Positions 1 to 9,452 of a DNA stretch of 64,000 nucleotides are shown piece by piece. A program made the translations under genes and the position numbers. The notes under the pieces were generated by a model. That model was not told where the DNA came from, did no database searches, and saw only the letters and a list, made by a program, of their open reading frames with translations. The DNA is from Tenacibaculum aquimarinum (GTDB lineage Bacteria; Bacteroidota; Bacteroidia; Flavobacteriales; Flavobacteriaceae). Every line of letters starts with the position of its first letter. Within the stretch, counting starts at the first letter, position 1. The stretch spans positions 1 through 64,000 of the forward strand of contig NZ_JAKGSC010000009.1 of NCBI RefSeq assembly GCF_022478115.1. The letters are read 5' to 3'.

Positions 1-188
1 ATCTTTTTTTTACATACACTGATTAAGAGTGTTTTATATTTAAAGTTTTTTCATTTTTATATTAAAACTAAATCTACGCTACCATATAATGACATAGTTT
101 TCTGAATGGTTAGATGGAAACCTTTTTCCCCTTAACAAAACAAACAACTACACTATTATATTATGTACTACTTCTTATTAATAGGCAC

Positions 189-265
189 GCGTTAGGGATT
201 GAAGCGGCATCCTTTTTGCTTTTCGCAAAAATATATAGCAAAAAGCCCGACCCAAAGGGTAACGC
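189..265 (+). repeat. structured repeat element, copy 1 of 4
   Basis: The ends are complementary (gcgtta at 189-194, taacgc at 260-265). Inside lies a core that reads ggattgaagcggcatcc, then a hairpin ttttgc/gcaaaa, then a 3' arm containing gcccgaccc. The same order recurs at 52536-52605 on this strand, and at 31859-31944 and 50051-50200 on the other. It lies downstream of the DUF4294 gene. It could be a MITE-like palindrome or a structured RNA; its function is unknown. Confidence 0.7.
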
Positions 266-275
266 ACAAACGAAA

Positions 276-1025
276 TTACTTGTTCTCTTTTTGTAACTTA
301 TTCTTCTTTGGCTTTTTTTTCTTCTTCTTCATCTTTGCAAACATCTTCTTGTATTCTTCGACATTTACTTCTCCTCTCTTCTTTGCAGCTATTTGAAAGA
401 AATCGAAATTTAGTTTTGACGGCTGTGGTTTTAGTTTATCGTCCATAAAAGCTCGCTGCAAAACGTCTTCTATTAGATAGTCTTCATTATTAATTGCTGG
501 TTGGTACTCTTTTTTTAAGGATAACTTGAAAAGATTTGCTGTAGTATTGTACCAAAATGCGCGCCAACCACTTCGGAGTTCTTTAATATTACTGAATGCT
601 GTATTACCTGTTTGACGGTGGATTAATTTTATAAGTATGCGACCTTCTGTCCTGGTCATTTTTTTAATTTGATCCGTAAACTCTCCTTCTACATATTTTT
701 GAATTCGTTTTGTATACTTACGTCGTTTACTTTTTGATTCGATTCTACTTAAACGTACATTTAAACTGTCTAATCTTTCTGATGCTAGTTTTGCATAAGG
801 ATAGGCTTTGAATACTTTTCGTTTGAACCAAAAGTAATAACGTGCATCTTCTCTATTTTTAAATTTATGTTTTGGAAGTAAGGTTATTTCATTAAGTTCT
901 ATCATTAATGAATCGCCATCTTTAATTAGAAAGTATTCTTCATTAAAATTAGGCAAACTGTCTTTTATTTGCGCTGAAAGAACCACCGTAAATAAGACTA
1001 TATATATGTATAGGATTTTTTTCAT
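276..1025 (-). CDS. DUF4294 domain-containing secreted protein
   Basis: This 249-residue protein begins with a short basic stretch and a hydrophobic segment ending LSAQ at about residue 19, a Sec signal peptide, so it is probably periplasmic. The body is rich in lysine and arginine and resembles the DUF4294 family, which is found in Bacteroidota and has no assigned biochemistry. The last 20 or so residues are almost all lysine, asparagine and glutamate. It is the last gene of a minus-strand run after lgt, separated from it by about 130 bases that carry a half REP hairpin. Function is not known; family assignment rests on overall resemblance. Confidence 0.8.
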   Translation of the reverse strand: MKKILYIYIVLFTVVLSAQIKDSLPNFNEEYFLIKDGDSLMIELNEITLLPKHKFKNREDARYYFWFKRKVFKAYPYAKLASERLDSLNVRLSRIESKSKRRKYTKRIQKYVEGEFTDQIKKMTRTEGRILIKLIHRQTGNTAFSNIKELRSGWRAFWYNTTANLFKLSLKKEYQPAINNEDYLIEDVLQRAFMDDKLKPQPSKLNFDFFQIAAKKRGEVNVEEYKKMFAKMKKKKKKPKKNKLQKENK

Positions 1026-1088
1026 CTTTTAGTTGATTGCAAAAAGAGTTCCAAAGTAAAGAAATACTTTAAATAAATATTTCTTTTA

Positions 1089-1112
1089 GATTCCTGTTTT
1101 CGCAGGAATGAC
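1089..1112. repeat. single REP hairpin (half of the twin element)
   Basis: The sequence gattcctgttttcgcaggaa followed by tgaca is a hairpin with arms ttcctg/caggaa. It matches one half of the twin-hairpin elements at 31965-32032 and 43953-44019. Here it lies between lgt and the DUF4294 gene. A further small palindrome, cctct-aaact-agagg, sits at 1126-1140. Confidence 0.65.
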
Positions 1113-1152
1113 AATTCTTCTGAAACCTCTAAACTAGAGGCACGTTTTTTAA

Positions 1153-1983
1153 TTATGCTTTTTTTGTTTTTCTGAACATTAACCAAAATCCTATTAAAAC
1201 TAATGGAATACTTAGTATTTGACCTGTATTAAGTGAGTTTAAAACCCAATCTTCTCTACCTTCTACTTGTGCTTCTTTTAAAAACTCTATAAAGAATCTT
1301 AAAGACCAAAGTACAACCATGAATAAGCCAAATAAGAATCCAGTTTGGTTTTTCTTATCTGTTTTCCAATATAAATACCACAATGCAAAGAATAGAATTA
1401 GGTAACTTATTGCTTCGTATAATTGTGTTGGGTGACGTGGAATAGTTTGTCCGTCTCCTTTAAATATTACTCCCCAATTACTATTTGTTGGTTTTCCGTA
1501 GATTTCTGAATTGAAGAAATTCCCCATTCTAATGAAAAAACCTGCCAAAGCAACCATAATTCCTAATCTATCTAAAATAAACAACCACGGCTTATTTAAT
1601 TGCTTTTTTGCATAAAAGTACATTGCTAATGGAATTGCAATTGCAGCACCATGACTTGCAAAACCGGCATAACCAACAAACTTCCAAGATCCGTCTGCTA
1701 ATTTTTTCATTGGTAAAATTATTTCTAATAAATGATTCTGATAATAGTCCCAACTATAAAAAAACACGTCTCCAAAACGCATACCTACTAACATAGATAC
1801 AAATACGTACATAAAAAGTGAGTCTAGTTTTTCTACTGGTATTTTATCTTCAACGTAAATCTTTTTCATTAAGCGTAACCCTAATAAAAATGCTACTACA
1901 AACATTAAACTGTACCAACGGATTACAAAAAAACCTAAATCGATACCTATTGAAGGATCCCAAACTATTGATAAAAAATTCAT
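1153..1983 (-). CDS. lgt: prolipoprotein diacylglyceryl transferase
   Basis: Lgt moves a diacylglyceryl group from phosphatidylglycerol to the lipobox cysteine of prelipoproteins, the first step of lipoprotein maturation in the inner membrane. The 276-residue protein has about seven hydrophobic segments. It carries the family block RMGNFFNSEIYG at residues 152-163, the HGAA motif at 111-114 and HPTQLYEA near 184-191, all expected of Lgt. Length is normal. It follows yidD on the same strand. At least eight lipoprotein genes in this window encode likely substrates. Confidence 0.97.
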   Translation of the reverse strand: MNFLSIVWDPSIGIDLGFFVIRWYSLMFVVAFLLGLRLMKKIYVEDKIPVEKLDSLFMYVFVSMLVGMRFGDVFFYSWDYYQNHLLEIILPMKKLADGSWKFVGYAGFASHGAAIAIPLAMYFYAKKQLNKPWLFILDRLGIMVALAGFFIRMGNFFNSEIYGKPTNSNWGVIFKGDGQTIPRHPTQLYEAISYLILFFALWYLYWKTDKKNQTGFLFGLFMVVLWSLRFFIEFLKEAQVEGREDWVLNSLNTGQILSIPLVLIGFWLMFRKTKKA

Positions 1984-2003
1984 ATATTTTTATTAAAAAT
2001 TAC

Positions 2004-2018
2004 TTATTGAAAAATTAA
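2004..2018. repeat. 15-bp direct repeat, copy A
   Basis: The 15-mer ttattgaaaaattaa occurs here, just upstream of the lgt start, and again at 2386-2400, just upstream of the yidD start. Both are placed about 8-20 bases before a minus-strand start codon. It may be a local duplication or chance in AT-rich sequence. Confidence 0.5.
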
Positions 2019-2135
2019 AGGATTACTCTTTTTAGTTCTTCAATCTTTAAATTATTATTTTAATACTATTAAAAAGTTCATGATACAATTTTTTCTTGCT
2101 TCAAAAAATCACTCGAACGGACAAACTCTTAATAT

Positions 2136-2378
2136 CTATTTTCTTTTCTCTTGTTTTTCTGGAACAGGATCGTAACCGCTTCCGCCCCAAGGATGACAAC
2201 TAAATATTCTTTTTATTGCTAACCAGCCTCCACTTATTATACCATGTTTTTGCAATGCTTCTATTGTGTAATGAGAACATGTAGGACTATATCTACAAGT
2301 TGCTGGTGTAAATGGAGATATTGCCGTTTGATAAAAACGAACTAACAATATAAATGGATATGTTAGAATTTTCTTCAA
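2136..2378 (-). CDS. yidD: membrane protein insertion efficiency factor YidD
   Basis: YidD is a small membrane-associated protein that assists YidC-dependent insertion of inner-membrane proteins. This copy has 80 residues, the usual size. It carries the diagnostic block with [10 protein letters not shown] near residues 28-37 and the C-terminal [13 protein letters not shown]. It lies between cysS and lgt on the same strand, rather than in the rpmH-rnpA-yidC cluster seen in many bacteria. The motif is distinctive, so the identification is safe. Confidence 0.95.
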   Translation of the reverse strand: MKKILTYPFILLVRFYQTAISPFTPATCRYSPTCSHYTIEALQKHGIISGGWLAIKRIFSCHPWGGSGYDPVPEKQEKRK

Positions 2379-2385
2379 ATATTAT

Positions 2386-2400
2386 TTATTGAAAAATTAA
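2386..2400. repeat. 15-bp direct repeat, copy B
   Basis: This is the second exact copy of ttattgaaaaattaa (see 2004-2018). It begins eight bases upstream of the yidD start. Confidence 0.5.
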
Positions 2401-2480
2401 TTATGAGATTTCTCAATCGTTCCTCTTTCGAAATGATAAACTTGTAACAAAAATTTTCTTTTATTGATGAGATTCTGAAA

Positions 2481-2488
2481 CAAATTTA
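2481..2488 (-). promoter_or_regulatory. TAnnTTTG -7 box, possible yidD promoter
   Basis: Read on the minus strand the sequence is TAAATTTG, a full match to the Bacteroidota -7 consensus. It lies in the gap between cysS and yidD, about 100 bases before the yidD start. No TTG at the usual -33 spacing is visible, so it is a weak call. Confidence 0.35.
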
Positions 2489-2501
2489 GAACAACAAAAA
2501 T

Positions 2502-3980
2502 CTAATTTACAGAAAACGTTGTACCGTCTTTACCGTCTTTTAATTGAATTCCTAAATCCAACAACTTATCTCTAATTTCATCAGATAAAGCCCAGTCTTT
2601 ATTTTCTCTGGCATCTTTCCTCATTTTAATTAGCATCTCTACTACTCCGCCTAATTTGTCAGAACTATTTTGCTCTGCTTCATTTTGTAAACCTAACACA
2701 TCAAAAACAAAAGCGTTTAATGTAGTTTTTAACAATTCTAAATCTTCTGAAGTTAAACTAGATTTTCCATCTTTAATCTGATTGATTGCTTTTACAGCTT
2801 CAAACAGATTAGAAATTAACATTGGTGTATTAAAATCGTCATTCATTGCTGCGTAGCAATCTTTTCTCCAATTTTCTACATTAAATGTTGATGCATTTCC
2901 TGCTTCAATCTTATCTAAAAGACTTACTGCTTCCATTAATTTAGTATGTCCTTTTTCTGAAGCTACTAAAGCATCACCAGAAAAATCTAATATACTTCTA
3001 TAATTAGCTTGCATGTTAAAGAAACGAACTACACTTGCAGAAAATGCTTTTGGTAAAATATCGTTTTCTCCTGTTAAAATTTCATCTGGAAGAATATAAT
3101 TTCCAGTTGATTTTGCCATTTTTTGGCTATTTAACAACAACATGTTAGTGTGCATCCAATAATTTACGGGTTTTACACCGCTACATGTTTTAGACTGTGC
3201 AATTTCACACTCGTGATGGGGAAATTTTAAATCCATTCCGCCTCCATGAATATCAAATTGTTCTCCTAAATATTTTGTACTCATTACTGAACATTCTAAA
3301 TGCCAACCAGGAAAACCATCTGACCAAGGTGAAGGCCAACGCATAATATGACGTTCGTCTGCTTTTTTCCAAAGTGCAAAATCTTGCGGATTTTTCTTGT
3401 CTGATTGTCCGTCTAAAGAACGTGTATTATGAATTAAGTCTTCTACTTTTCTTCCTGAAAGGATTCCGTAGTTTTCTTTTTTATTGTATTCTAAAACATC
3501 AAAATATACAGATCCATTTACTTCATAAGCAAAACCTTTTTTAATGATTTCTTTAATCATTTCTATCTGTTCTACAATATGACCTGTTGCTGTTGGCTCT
3601 ATACTTGGCGGTAAAAAGTTGTATTTTTTTAAAACATCATGAAAATCTACAGTATAACGCTGTACAACTTCCATTGGTTCAATTTGTTCTAAACGTGCTT
3701 TTTTTGCAATTCTATCCTCTCCTTCATCTGCATCATTTTCTAAATGACCAGCATCTGTAATATTACGCACGTAGCGTACTTTATAACCTAAATGCAAAAA
3801 ATAGCGAAAAGCGACATCAAAAAACATAAAAGTTCTTACGTTTCCTAAGTGCGCATTGCTATATACTGTTGGGCCGCAAACATACATGCCAACATAACCT
3901 TCTTCTACAGGTTTAAAAAGTTCTTTGCTTTTACTAAGCGAATTGTATATTTTAAGCTGATTTTCTTTGTATAATTCCAT
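2502..3980 (-). CDS. cysS: cysteine--tRNA ligase
   Basis: CysS charges tRNA-Cys with cysteine. The 492-residue product has the class I HIGH-type motif HLGN at residues 44-47 and the KMSKS-type motif KMAKS at 287-291. Zinc ligand candidates are C35 (CGPTVY), C230 (WHLECS) and the HHE triad at 255-257. The length is typical of the bacterial enzyme. It is the first gene of a minus-strand run with yidD, lgt and DUF4294. I see nothing unusual in it. Confidence 0.98.
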   Translation of the reverse strand: MELYKENQLKIYNSLSKSKELFKPVEEGYVGMYVCGPTVYSNAHLGNVRTFMFFDVAFRYFLHLGYKVRYVRNITDAGHLENDADEGEDRIAKKARLEQIEPMEVVQRYTVDFHDVLKKYNFLPPSIEPTATGHIVEQIEMIKEIIKKGFAYEVNGSVYFDVLEYNKKENYGILSGRKVEDLIHNTRSLDGQSDKKNPQDFALWKKADERHIMRWPSPWSDGFPGWHLECSVMSTKYLGEQFDIHGGGMDLKFPHHECEIAQSKTCSGVKPVNYWMHTNMLLLNSQKMAKSTGNYILPDEILTGENDILPKAFSASVVRFFNMQANYRSILDFSGDALVASEKGHTKLMEAVSLLDKIEAGNASTFNVENWRKDCYAAMNDDFNTPMLISNLFEAVKAINQIKDGKSSLTSEDLELLKTTLNAFVFDVLGLQNEAEQNSSDKLGGVVEMLIKMRKDARENKDWALSDEIRDKLLDLGIQLKDGKDGTTFSVN

Positions 3981-4078
3981 TTAAAAAAGTACTATTTACA
4001 AGATGTAAATATAGCTACTTTTAAAAGAATGGCGAAATGGAATTTGTTAGAAGTTTGATAAAAAAAGAGAAAGAATAA

Positions 4079-5545
4079 TTACTTAATTACTAAGCTACTA
4101 AAACCTCCAAAAACATTTATGATATTATCTTTTGGGGCATTCTTTGTAATTGTATTTACTCTTTTATTATCTAATTTAATTTTGTTTGTCTGATATTTAA
4201 AATTAGTTTTAGTCTTTCCTAAATTCAAAATTGCTTCAGAATTCATTAGTGTAATATTAAATTCTCCAAAATTAGGTTGAAAATTATCTATTGTTAATTC
4301 TCCAAATTCATTTTTTAAAGAAACATTTTTATCTATATTTTCAATTATTAAACCAGATGAACTCGTATTTACTTTAGAATTAGTAACCGATGCAATTTTT
4401 GCATCGGTTACGTTGTTTAAAAATAAAGTACAAGCATTTAAATCTGCTATAGTTACTGGAGAATACGAAATATTCAACTTTCCTCCGTTTAAACCTTCAG
4501 AATTAAAAGTTCCATAACTTACTTTACCTGAAGTTTTTCCTTTAGGTAATTTAACTTTACTATGACGCGTATTTAAATCGAACGTAGCATCCTTTGGCAC
4601 TTTTATGGTGATTTTCTTAGTGATTTTCACTTTTTTACCGTTGATTGTTATATCACCTGATTCATTTAAAAACATAAAATCTAATTTAGATTTCCTTAGA
4701 GACTTTTGTGCTTTTGCTAAAGCTTCTCTTATTTCTTTTGAATGTTTTTTCTGAGTTAAACGAGATTTTTCAATAGCTTCTCTTGCTTTTTTGTGAGCTT
4801 CTTTCCTTGACTTCTCAGCTATTTTTCTATGTTTTTCTCTAGTTTCTCTACTTTTAAGCATTGTTGCATGACTTTTCTTCATGGTCTCACGACTCTTCTT
4901 CATGCTTTCCTGGAACTTTTTATATTTTTTAGTTTTCTTAAAAGCTTCCCACTCTTTTTTAGATTTTATGGTTACATCATTTACGCCATCTTTCCATTGA
5001 AAAAAATAATCTCCACCATCTTTAGCATATTTATCAAAATCGAAATCAATTTCTTCTATACCTTTAAAAGCAAGCTCTAATTCTTCCTCTGGTAAAACTA
5101 TTACTTCAAAATCTTCTGCTAATTCTGGTAGCATCATTATTTCTGGAAATTCTGGAATTTCTGGAATCTCAGGAATTACAATTGGAAAATTATGCTCATC
5201 TGTATTAAAATGCACAAAATTATTTCTCCCGAAAGAATGAAAACTGTTTGCATTCGCATTAATTACAACTTTACTCTTATTTCCTAAAGCTTCAAATTTC
5301 CAACTATCTAAATATTTTTCTGCTTCTTCTTTAGACAAACCTTCTACTTCTATTGTTGCTTCTACGGCAACTTTATTTTTGTTCCAAGTTTCTACATTAA
5401 TATCTGCATTTGAAGCATTAATTTCTACAACTACATCTTTATTAGTAGTAAATTGTTCCGTAATTTTTTTATCAGACTTTTGTGCAAATACTGTAGCAAC
5501 AAAAAGTAATAAAACTACACTAATATTAAACTGTTTGCGTTTCAT
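4079..5545 (-). CDS. secreted DUF4097-like protein with a heptad-repeat helix
   Basis: I set the start at the ATG at 5545 (MKRKQFNISVV), because it gives a clean signal peptide ending VFAQ; the ATG at 5569 would add eight residues. Counting from 5569, residues 30-130 look beta-rich, then comes a proline-rich PEIPEIPEFPE stretch (133-143), then a highly charged helix (about 203-295) made of seven-residue units such as KSRETMK and KSHATML, and last a repetitive beta region resembling DUF4097 or putative auto-transporter adhesin domains. It follows the anti-sigma gene with overlap, so it is probably a target or sensor partner of that pair. The central helix is the odd part. Confidence 0.75.
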   Translation of the reverse strand: MKRKQFNISVVLLLFVATVFAQKSDKKITEQFTTNKDVVVEINASNADINVETWNKNKVAVEATIEVEGLSKEEAEKYLDSWKFEALGNKSKVVINANANSFHSFGRNNFVHFNTDEHNFPIVIPEIPEIPEFPEIMMLPELAEDFEVIVLPEEELELAFKGIEEIDFDFDKYAKDGGDYFFQWKDGVNDVTIKSKKEWEAFKKTKKYKKFQESMKKSRETMKKSHATMLKSRETREKHRKIAEKSRKEAHKKAREAIEKSRLTQKKHSKEIREALAKAQKSLRKSKLDFMFLNESGDITINGKKVKITKKITIKVPKDATFDLNTRHSKVKLPKGKTSGKVSYGTFNSEGLNGGKLNISYSPVTIADLNACTLFLNNVTDAKIASVTNSKVNTSSSGLIIENIDKNVSLKNEFGELTIDNFQPNFGEFNITLMNSEAILNLGKTKTNFKYQTNKIKLDNKRVNTITKNAPKDNIINVFGGFSSLVIK

Positions 5546-6071
5546 TTTGATTTGTATTTTTAAGTTCATTTAATTGTTTTTGCAGACGTTTTAACAGCTG
5601 TAAACGCAGTTGCAGGTTTCCAATCAATGCATTGATTATATTGTCATTAATACCGTTTGTATTGAGCTCGTCGGTTAATGATTTGTATTCTTTGGTTAAC
5701 TCACCTATTTTGGCAAAATAACCATCAAAAAGTTCTTTATTTTCTATTGTTAAATCTAACTGACTTAACTGTGTGTTTATACTATTTTTGTAATAGGTTT
5801 CTATGGTTTTTAATTCAGGTGAAACATTACCCAAGCTAATATAATCTGGCACATTTTTTACAGGAACATCTGTTGTGTTTTTAGATAAAAATGTAACTGA
5901 CAATCCTATTAAGAGTACAATTGAAGCGGCTACATACAACCATTTAAAGGTTTTTTTCTTCGGATGTAACTCTTGCGTTAACCTCTTTTGAAATTTTGCT
6001 TCATGATTTACAGATAAATCAACATTTTCCTCCTGAAAATCTTCTAATATATTTCTTAAATCTTTACGCAT
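5526..6071 (-). CDS. anti-sigma factor-like membrane protein
   Basis: The 181-residue protein has a cytoplasmic N-terminal part (1-42), one membrane helix at about 43-62 (WLYVAASIVLLIGLSV) and a periplasmic part that ends in a coiled coil rich in leucine and glutamine. That layout fits a single-pass anti-sigma factor, although no zinc-binding ZAS motif is present. Its start overlaps the end of the sigma factor gene by eight bases, the usual arrangement for translational coupling. The role is inferred from position and topology. Confidence 0.75.
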   Translation of the reverse strand: MRKDLRNILEDFQEENVDLSVNHEAKFQKRLTQELHPKKKTFKWLYVAASIVLLIGLSVTFLSKNTTDVPVKNVPDYISLGNVSPELKTIETYYKNSINTQLSQLDLTIENKELFDGYFAKIGELTKEYKSLTDELNTNGINDNIINALIGNLQLRLQLLKRLQKQLNELKNTNQNETQTV

Positions 6072-6612
6072 AACTAATAATTTTTAACTGTTCTTGAAGT
6101 TGTTTTTTCCCCCTCATTAAATGTGTTCTTGAGGTAACTTCAGCAATATTTAAAATTTCTGAAATTTCGCTGTGGTCATAACCTTCTAATAAGTACAAAG
6201 TGAGCACAACACGATATTTCTCTTTTAAATTATTTATAGTTTCTATTATCATTTTTGTTGAAATTGCTTCCTCTACTTCCCAATTATCCTCTTCAATTAT
6301 GGTAACTACTTCTTCATTTATAGTTACTAATTCTAATTTTTTCTTTTTTAACTCATCTATACTTTGGTTAATTACAATTCTTTTTAACCAAGCTCCAAAA
6401 CTAACTTCTGCTTTATAAGAATGTAAATTCTTGAATGCTTTTATAAACGCATCTTGCATTACATCTTCCGCTAAAACACTATCTTTTACATAACGCTTTG
6501 CTACTAAAAACATAGCTTTGCTATATAAATTATACAATTGCATTTGCGCCTTCGCGTTATTACACTTGCATAAATCTATCAAATTTTGATGTAGTAGTTT
6601 AGTTGATTTCAT
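6064..6612 (-). CDS. RNA polymerase ECF sigma factor
   Basis: This is a 182-residue sigma-70 family protein of the extracytoplasmic-function type. Region 2 spans about 25-90, with DVMQDAFIKAFKNLHSYK and the FGAWLKRIVINQSIDE stretch. Region 4 is at about 125-175, with a helix-turn-helix ending SRTHLMRGKKQL. Region 3 is absent, as expected. It is followed by an anti-sigma-like gene and a secreted heptad-repeat protein, forming a likely cell-envelope stress regulon. Its regulon cannot be read from this window. Confidence 0.95.
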   Translation of the reverse strand: MKSTKLLHQNLIDLCKCNNAKAQMQLYNLYSKAMFLVAKRYVKDSVLAEDVMQDAFIKAFKNLHSYKAEVSFGAWLKRIVINQSIDELKKKKLELVTINEEVVTIIEEDNWEVEEAISTKMIIETINNLKEKYRVVLTLYLLEGYDHSEISEILNIAEVTSRTHLMRGKKQLQEQLKIISYA

Positions 6613-6699
6613 CGATGATTTCTTACCTTATAGACGATACATTTTCGGCTATGTTGCATTTTGCATGATTTTTCTTTTTAAATTTACACAAATTATTTT

Positions 6700-7770
6700 A
6701 TGACAGCTAAAAACAAATCTGCTTTAACAGAAAAAGATGGAGTTTCTCAACCAGAAACTACCAGTAAAAGTTCTGCTGAAAAAATAAAACTTCGTAGAAG
6801 CAAGCAAATTTCTACAGATGAGTTTGTTACAAATATTTTAGCTGGTAATATTACCTACTTAAGTCGTGCTATTACTTTGGTTGAAAGCACAAATGCAAAT
6901 CACCAAAAACAAGCTACAGAAATTATTGAACGTTGTTTGCCACATGCAAATAAATCAATCCGAATTGGAATTACAGGTGTTCCTGGCGTTGGTAAAAGTA
7001 CTTTTATAGAAGCTTTTGGTAAACATATAACTTCTTTAGGTAAAAAAGTTGCCGTTTTAGCGGTTGATCCAAGTAGTTCTGTAAATAAAGGAAGTATTTT
7101 AGGTGATAAAACGAGAATGGAACAATTAGTTACCGATAAAAATGCTTTTATAAGACCTTCTCCTTCTGGAGATTCTTTAGGTGGTGTTGCACAAAAAACT
7201 CGTGAAAGTATAATTTTATGTGAAGCTGCGGGTTTTGATACTATTATTATTGAAACAGTTGGTGTTGGGCAATCGGAAACTGCCGTACATTCTATGGTAG
7301 ATTTCTTTTTACTACTGAAATTAGCTGGAGCTGGAGATGAATTGCAAGGTATTAAACGCGGAATTATAGAAATGGCAGACGCAATTGTTATTAATAAAGC
7401 TGATGGCGATAATGAAAAAAATGCCAAAATTGCGAAAGTTGCATTTACAAGAGCCCTACATTTATATCCACCAAAAGAAAGTGGTTGGTTGCCAAAAGTA
7501 GCAACTGCAAGTGCCTTAACAAATGATAATATTGACAAAGTGTTCTCATTGATTGCTGAATATTTTACCACAGTTACTACAAGTGGCTATTTTCAGCAAA
7601 AAAGAAACGAGCAAAACAAGTATTGGTTGTTAGAAACTATAAATTTGCAATTGAAAAATAATTTCTTTGGAAGAGATATTGTGAAAAACCAACTAGAAAC
7701 AGCAATTAAAGATTTAGAAAATGGAAAAACTACGCCATTTAATGCCGCTAAAAAATTATTAGATTTATGA
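6700..7770 (+). CDS. meaB: methylmalonyl-CoA mutase-associated GTPase MeaB
   Basis: MeaB is a G3E-family GTPase that protects and reloads the B12-dependent methylmalonyl-CoA mutase. The 356-residue product carries the P-loop GVPGVGKST at residues 93-101, a VDPSSS block, the IETVGVGQSE switch region and an NKADGD base-recognition motif. The mutase subunits are not in this window. It starts divergently from the sigma factor gene and overlaps the next gene by four bases (ATGA), so the two are probably cotranscribed. A 223-residue open frame on the opposite strand is only a shadow. Confidence 0.95.
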   Translation: MTAKNKSALTEKDGVSQPETTSKSSAEKIKLRRSKQISTDEFVTNILAGNITYLSRAITLVESTNANHQKQATEIIERCLPHANKSIRIGITGVPGVGKSTFIEAFGKHITSLGKKVAVLAVDPSSSVNKGSILGDKTRMEQLVTDKNAFIRPSPSGDSLGGVAQKTRESIILCEAAGFDTIIIETVGVGQSETAVHSMVDFFLLLKLAGAGDELQGIKRGIIEMADAIVINKADGDNEKNAKIAKVAFTRALHLYPPKESGWLPKVATASALTNDNIDKVFSLIAEYFTTVTTSGYFQQKRNEQNKYWLLETINLQLKNNFFGRDIVKNQLETAIKDLENGKTTPFNAAKKLLDL

Positions 7771-9452
7771 TTAAGTTTTTAAAGAAACCTACTAACTTAC
7801 TTTTTTCTACCTTATTATTATTGACAATTATAAATATTGTTCAGAGTTATACAACAGAACTACTTTCAGACGAAGCGTATTATTGGGTGTATAGTCAAAA
7901 ATTAGATTTAGGTTATTTTGATCATCCGCCAATGGTAGCTTTATGGATTTATATTTCTAACCTATTTTTTGCAAATGGCGAATTAAGTGTGCGTTTTTTT
8001 GCCGCTTTTACCTTATCTGCAACCATATTTATCTGCTGGAAATTAATTGAACACCCAAAGAAAAAAGAATTTACTTGGCTTTTTTTGTTAATCGTTTTAT
8101 CTACAACACTTTTTAATGTTTACGGTTTTATTACGGTTCCAGACACGCCTTTATTGTTTTTTATGGCACTTTTCTTATTGGGTTATAAAAAATACGTTGA
8201 TAATAAATCTTCTTTAAGCTATTTTTTGATTTCTATTGGAATGGCAGGAATGCTTTACAGTAAATACCAAGCAATTTTGGTTATCCTTTTTGTGCTTTTT
8301 TCAAACTTAAAAATTTTAAAAGATGGTAAATTCTGGATTGCATCTTTAGGAAGCACTATATTATTTGCTCCTCATTTGTATTGGCAATTTATAAATGATT
8401 TTCCAACTTTTAGATATCACTTATACGAACGTACAGCTACATCTGTATATAATGTTGGAGATACTTTATTACATTTTGTAAATATAATTGCTATTATTGG
8501 TTTAACATTTCCAATAGTGTATTTAGCTTTTTATAAAAACCTAAAAAACAAAGAGTTATTCATCAAATCGTTAAATTATATAGTAATTGGTTTTATCGTT
8601 TTTTTCTTTTTAATGTCTTTTAAAGGACATGTACAAGCACAATGGATTGTTCCAATTTCTATTCCTTTAATAGTAATTACTTTTTATTACTTAATTGACA
8701 AAAAAGCAAAACGAAAAACGTTTATCTACTTAGCTTCAGCAACATTAATTTGCGTAGCATTTATTAGAATTGCGATGGCTAATGATGGTATTTTGCCTAA
8801 ACAACAAGATATGCATGGCAATAAAGCGTGGGTTCAGAAACTTAAATCAGTAATAAAAGGAAAACAACCTATTTTTCTAGATTCTTATCAAAATGCTTCT
8901 GCTTATTGGTTTTATGCACAAGAACAACCTTTGGAATTTAATTCTTGGAATAGAAGAAAAAATCAATACGATTTATTAGAAAGCAATGCTTTCTCTGAAA
9001 ATGAGAATATTGCTTTAATTGGTAATAAACAGATCAAAAACACTGCTGACACATCAATAATAAAAAGAAACAAAACAAAATTATATATAAAGTACCTTAG
9101 TAACTACAAAAATCACAAAGGATTAAAAATTACATTTAAAGATAATATTTCTTTAGCTGACTTAAACACTAAGACTTTAGACGTATTTGTAAAAAACCCT
9201 TATACTAATTTTGATGAAAATAATATAATTTATAAAGTTGTATTATTCGATAAAAAAAGTAAAGTAATAACAAACTTTCCTGCTGAAATTACATTTAATG
9301 AAGCTATAAATATTGGAAACAATAATGCTAAACTTTCTATAAAAACAAAAGAAACAACTATAGACACAGCTGTTTCTTTTATTCAAATTATTGGGCAAAC
9401 ACATAAAGATATGCCATCATTTCGTGTAAGTAAAATGGAGCCTTTAAACTAA
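7767..9452 (+). CDS. GT39/ArnT-like polytopic glycosyltransferase
   Basis: The 561-residue protein has an N-terminal polytopic part of about 330 residues with some ten hydrophobic segments. The DEAYYW motif at 35-40 and DHPPM shortly after are typical of the GT-C fold enzymes of the GT39/PMT/ArnT group, which move a sugar from a polyprenyl-phosphate donor on the periplasmic face. The last 200 or so residues look soluble. It overlaps meaB by four bases. Donor and acceptor are unknown. The adjacent PAP2 phosphatase could recycle lipid carrier, but that is only a neighbourhood inference. Confidence 0.88.
   Translation: MIKFLKKPTNLLFSTLLLLTIINIVQSYTTELLSDEAYYWVYSQKLDLGYFDHPPMVALWIYISNLFFANGELSVRFFAAFTLSATIFICWKLIEHPKKKEFTWLFLLIVLSTTLFNVYGFITVPDTPLLFFMALFLLGYKKYVDNKSSLSYFLISIGMAGMLYSKYQAILVILFVLFSNLKILKDGKFWIASLGSTILFAPHLYWQFINDFPTFRYHLYERTATSVYNVGDTLLHFVNIIAIIGLTFPIVYLAFYKNLKNKELFIKSLNYIVIGFIVFFFLMSFKGHVQAQWIVPISIPLIVITFYYLIDKKAKRKTFIYLASATLICVAFIRIAMANDGILPKQQDMHGNKAWVQKLKSVIKGKQPIFLDSYQNASAYWFYAQEQPLEFNSWNRRKNQYDLLESNAFSENENIALIGNKQIKNTADTSIIKRNKTKLYIKYLSNYKNHKGLKITFKDNISLADLNTKTLDVFVKNPYTNFDENNIIYKVVLFDKKSKVITNFPAEITFNEAINIGNNNAKLSIKTKETTIDTAVSFIQIIGQTHKDMPSFRVSKMEPLN

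Noticed and set aside
114..296. Short overlapping frames in the first 300 bases
   Set aside because: They run through structured repeat copy 1 and into the 3' end of the DUF4294 gene; no coding signal is visible.
6900..7571. A 223-residue open frame antisense to meaB
   Set aside because: The sense frame has all MeaB motifs, and the antisense product has the leucine/serine-rich composition of a shadow frame.
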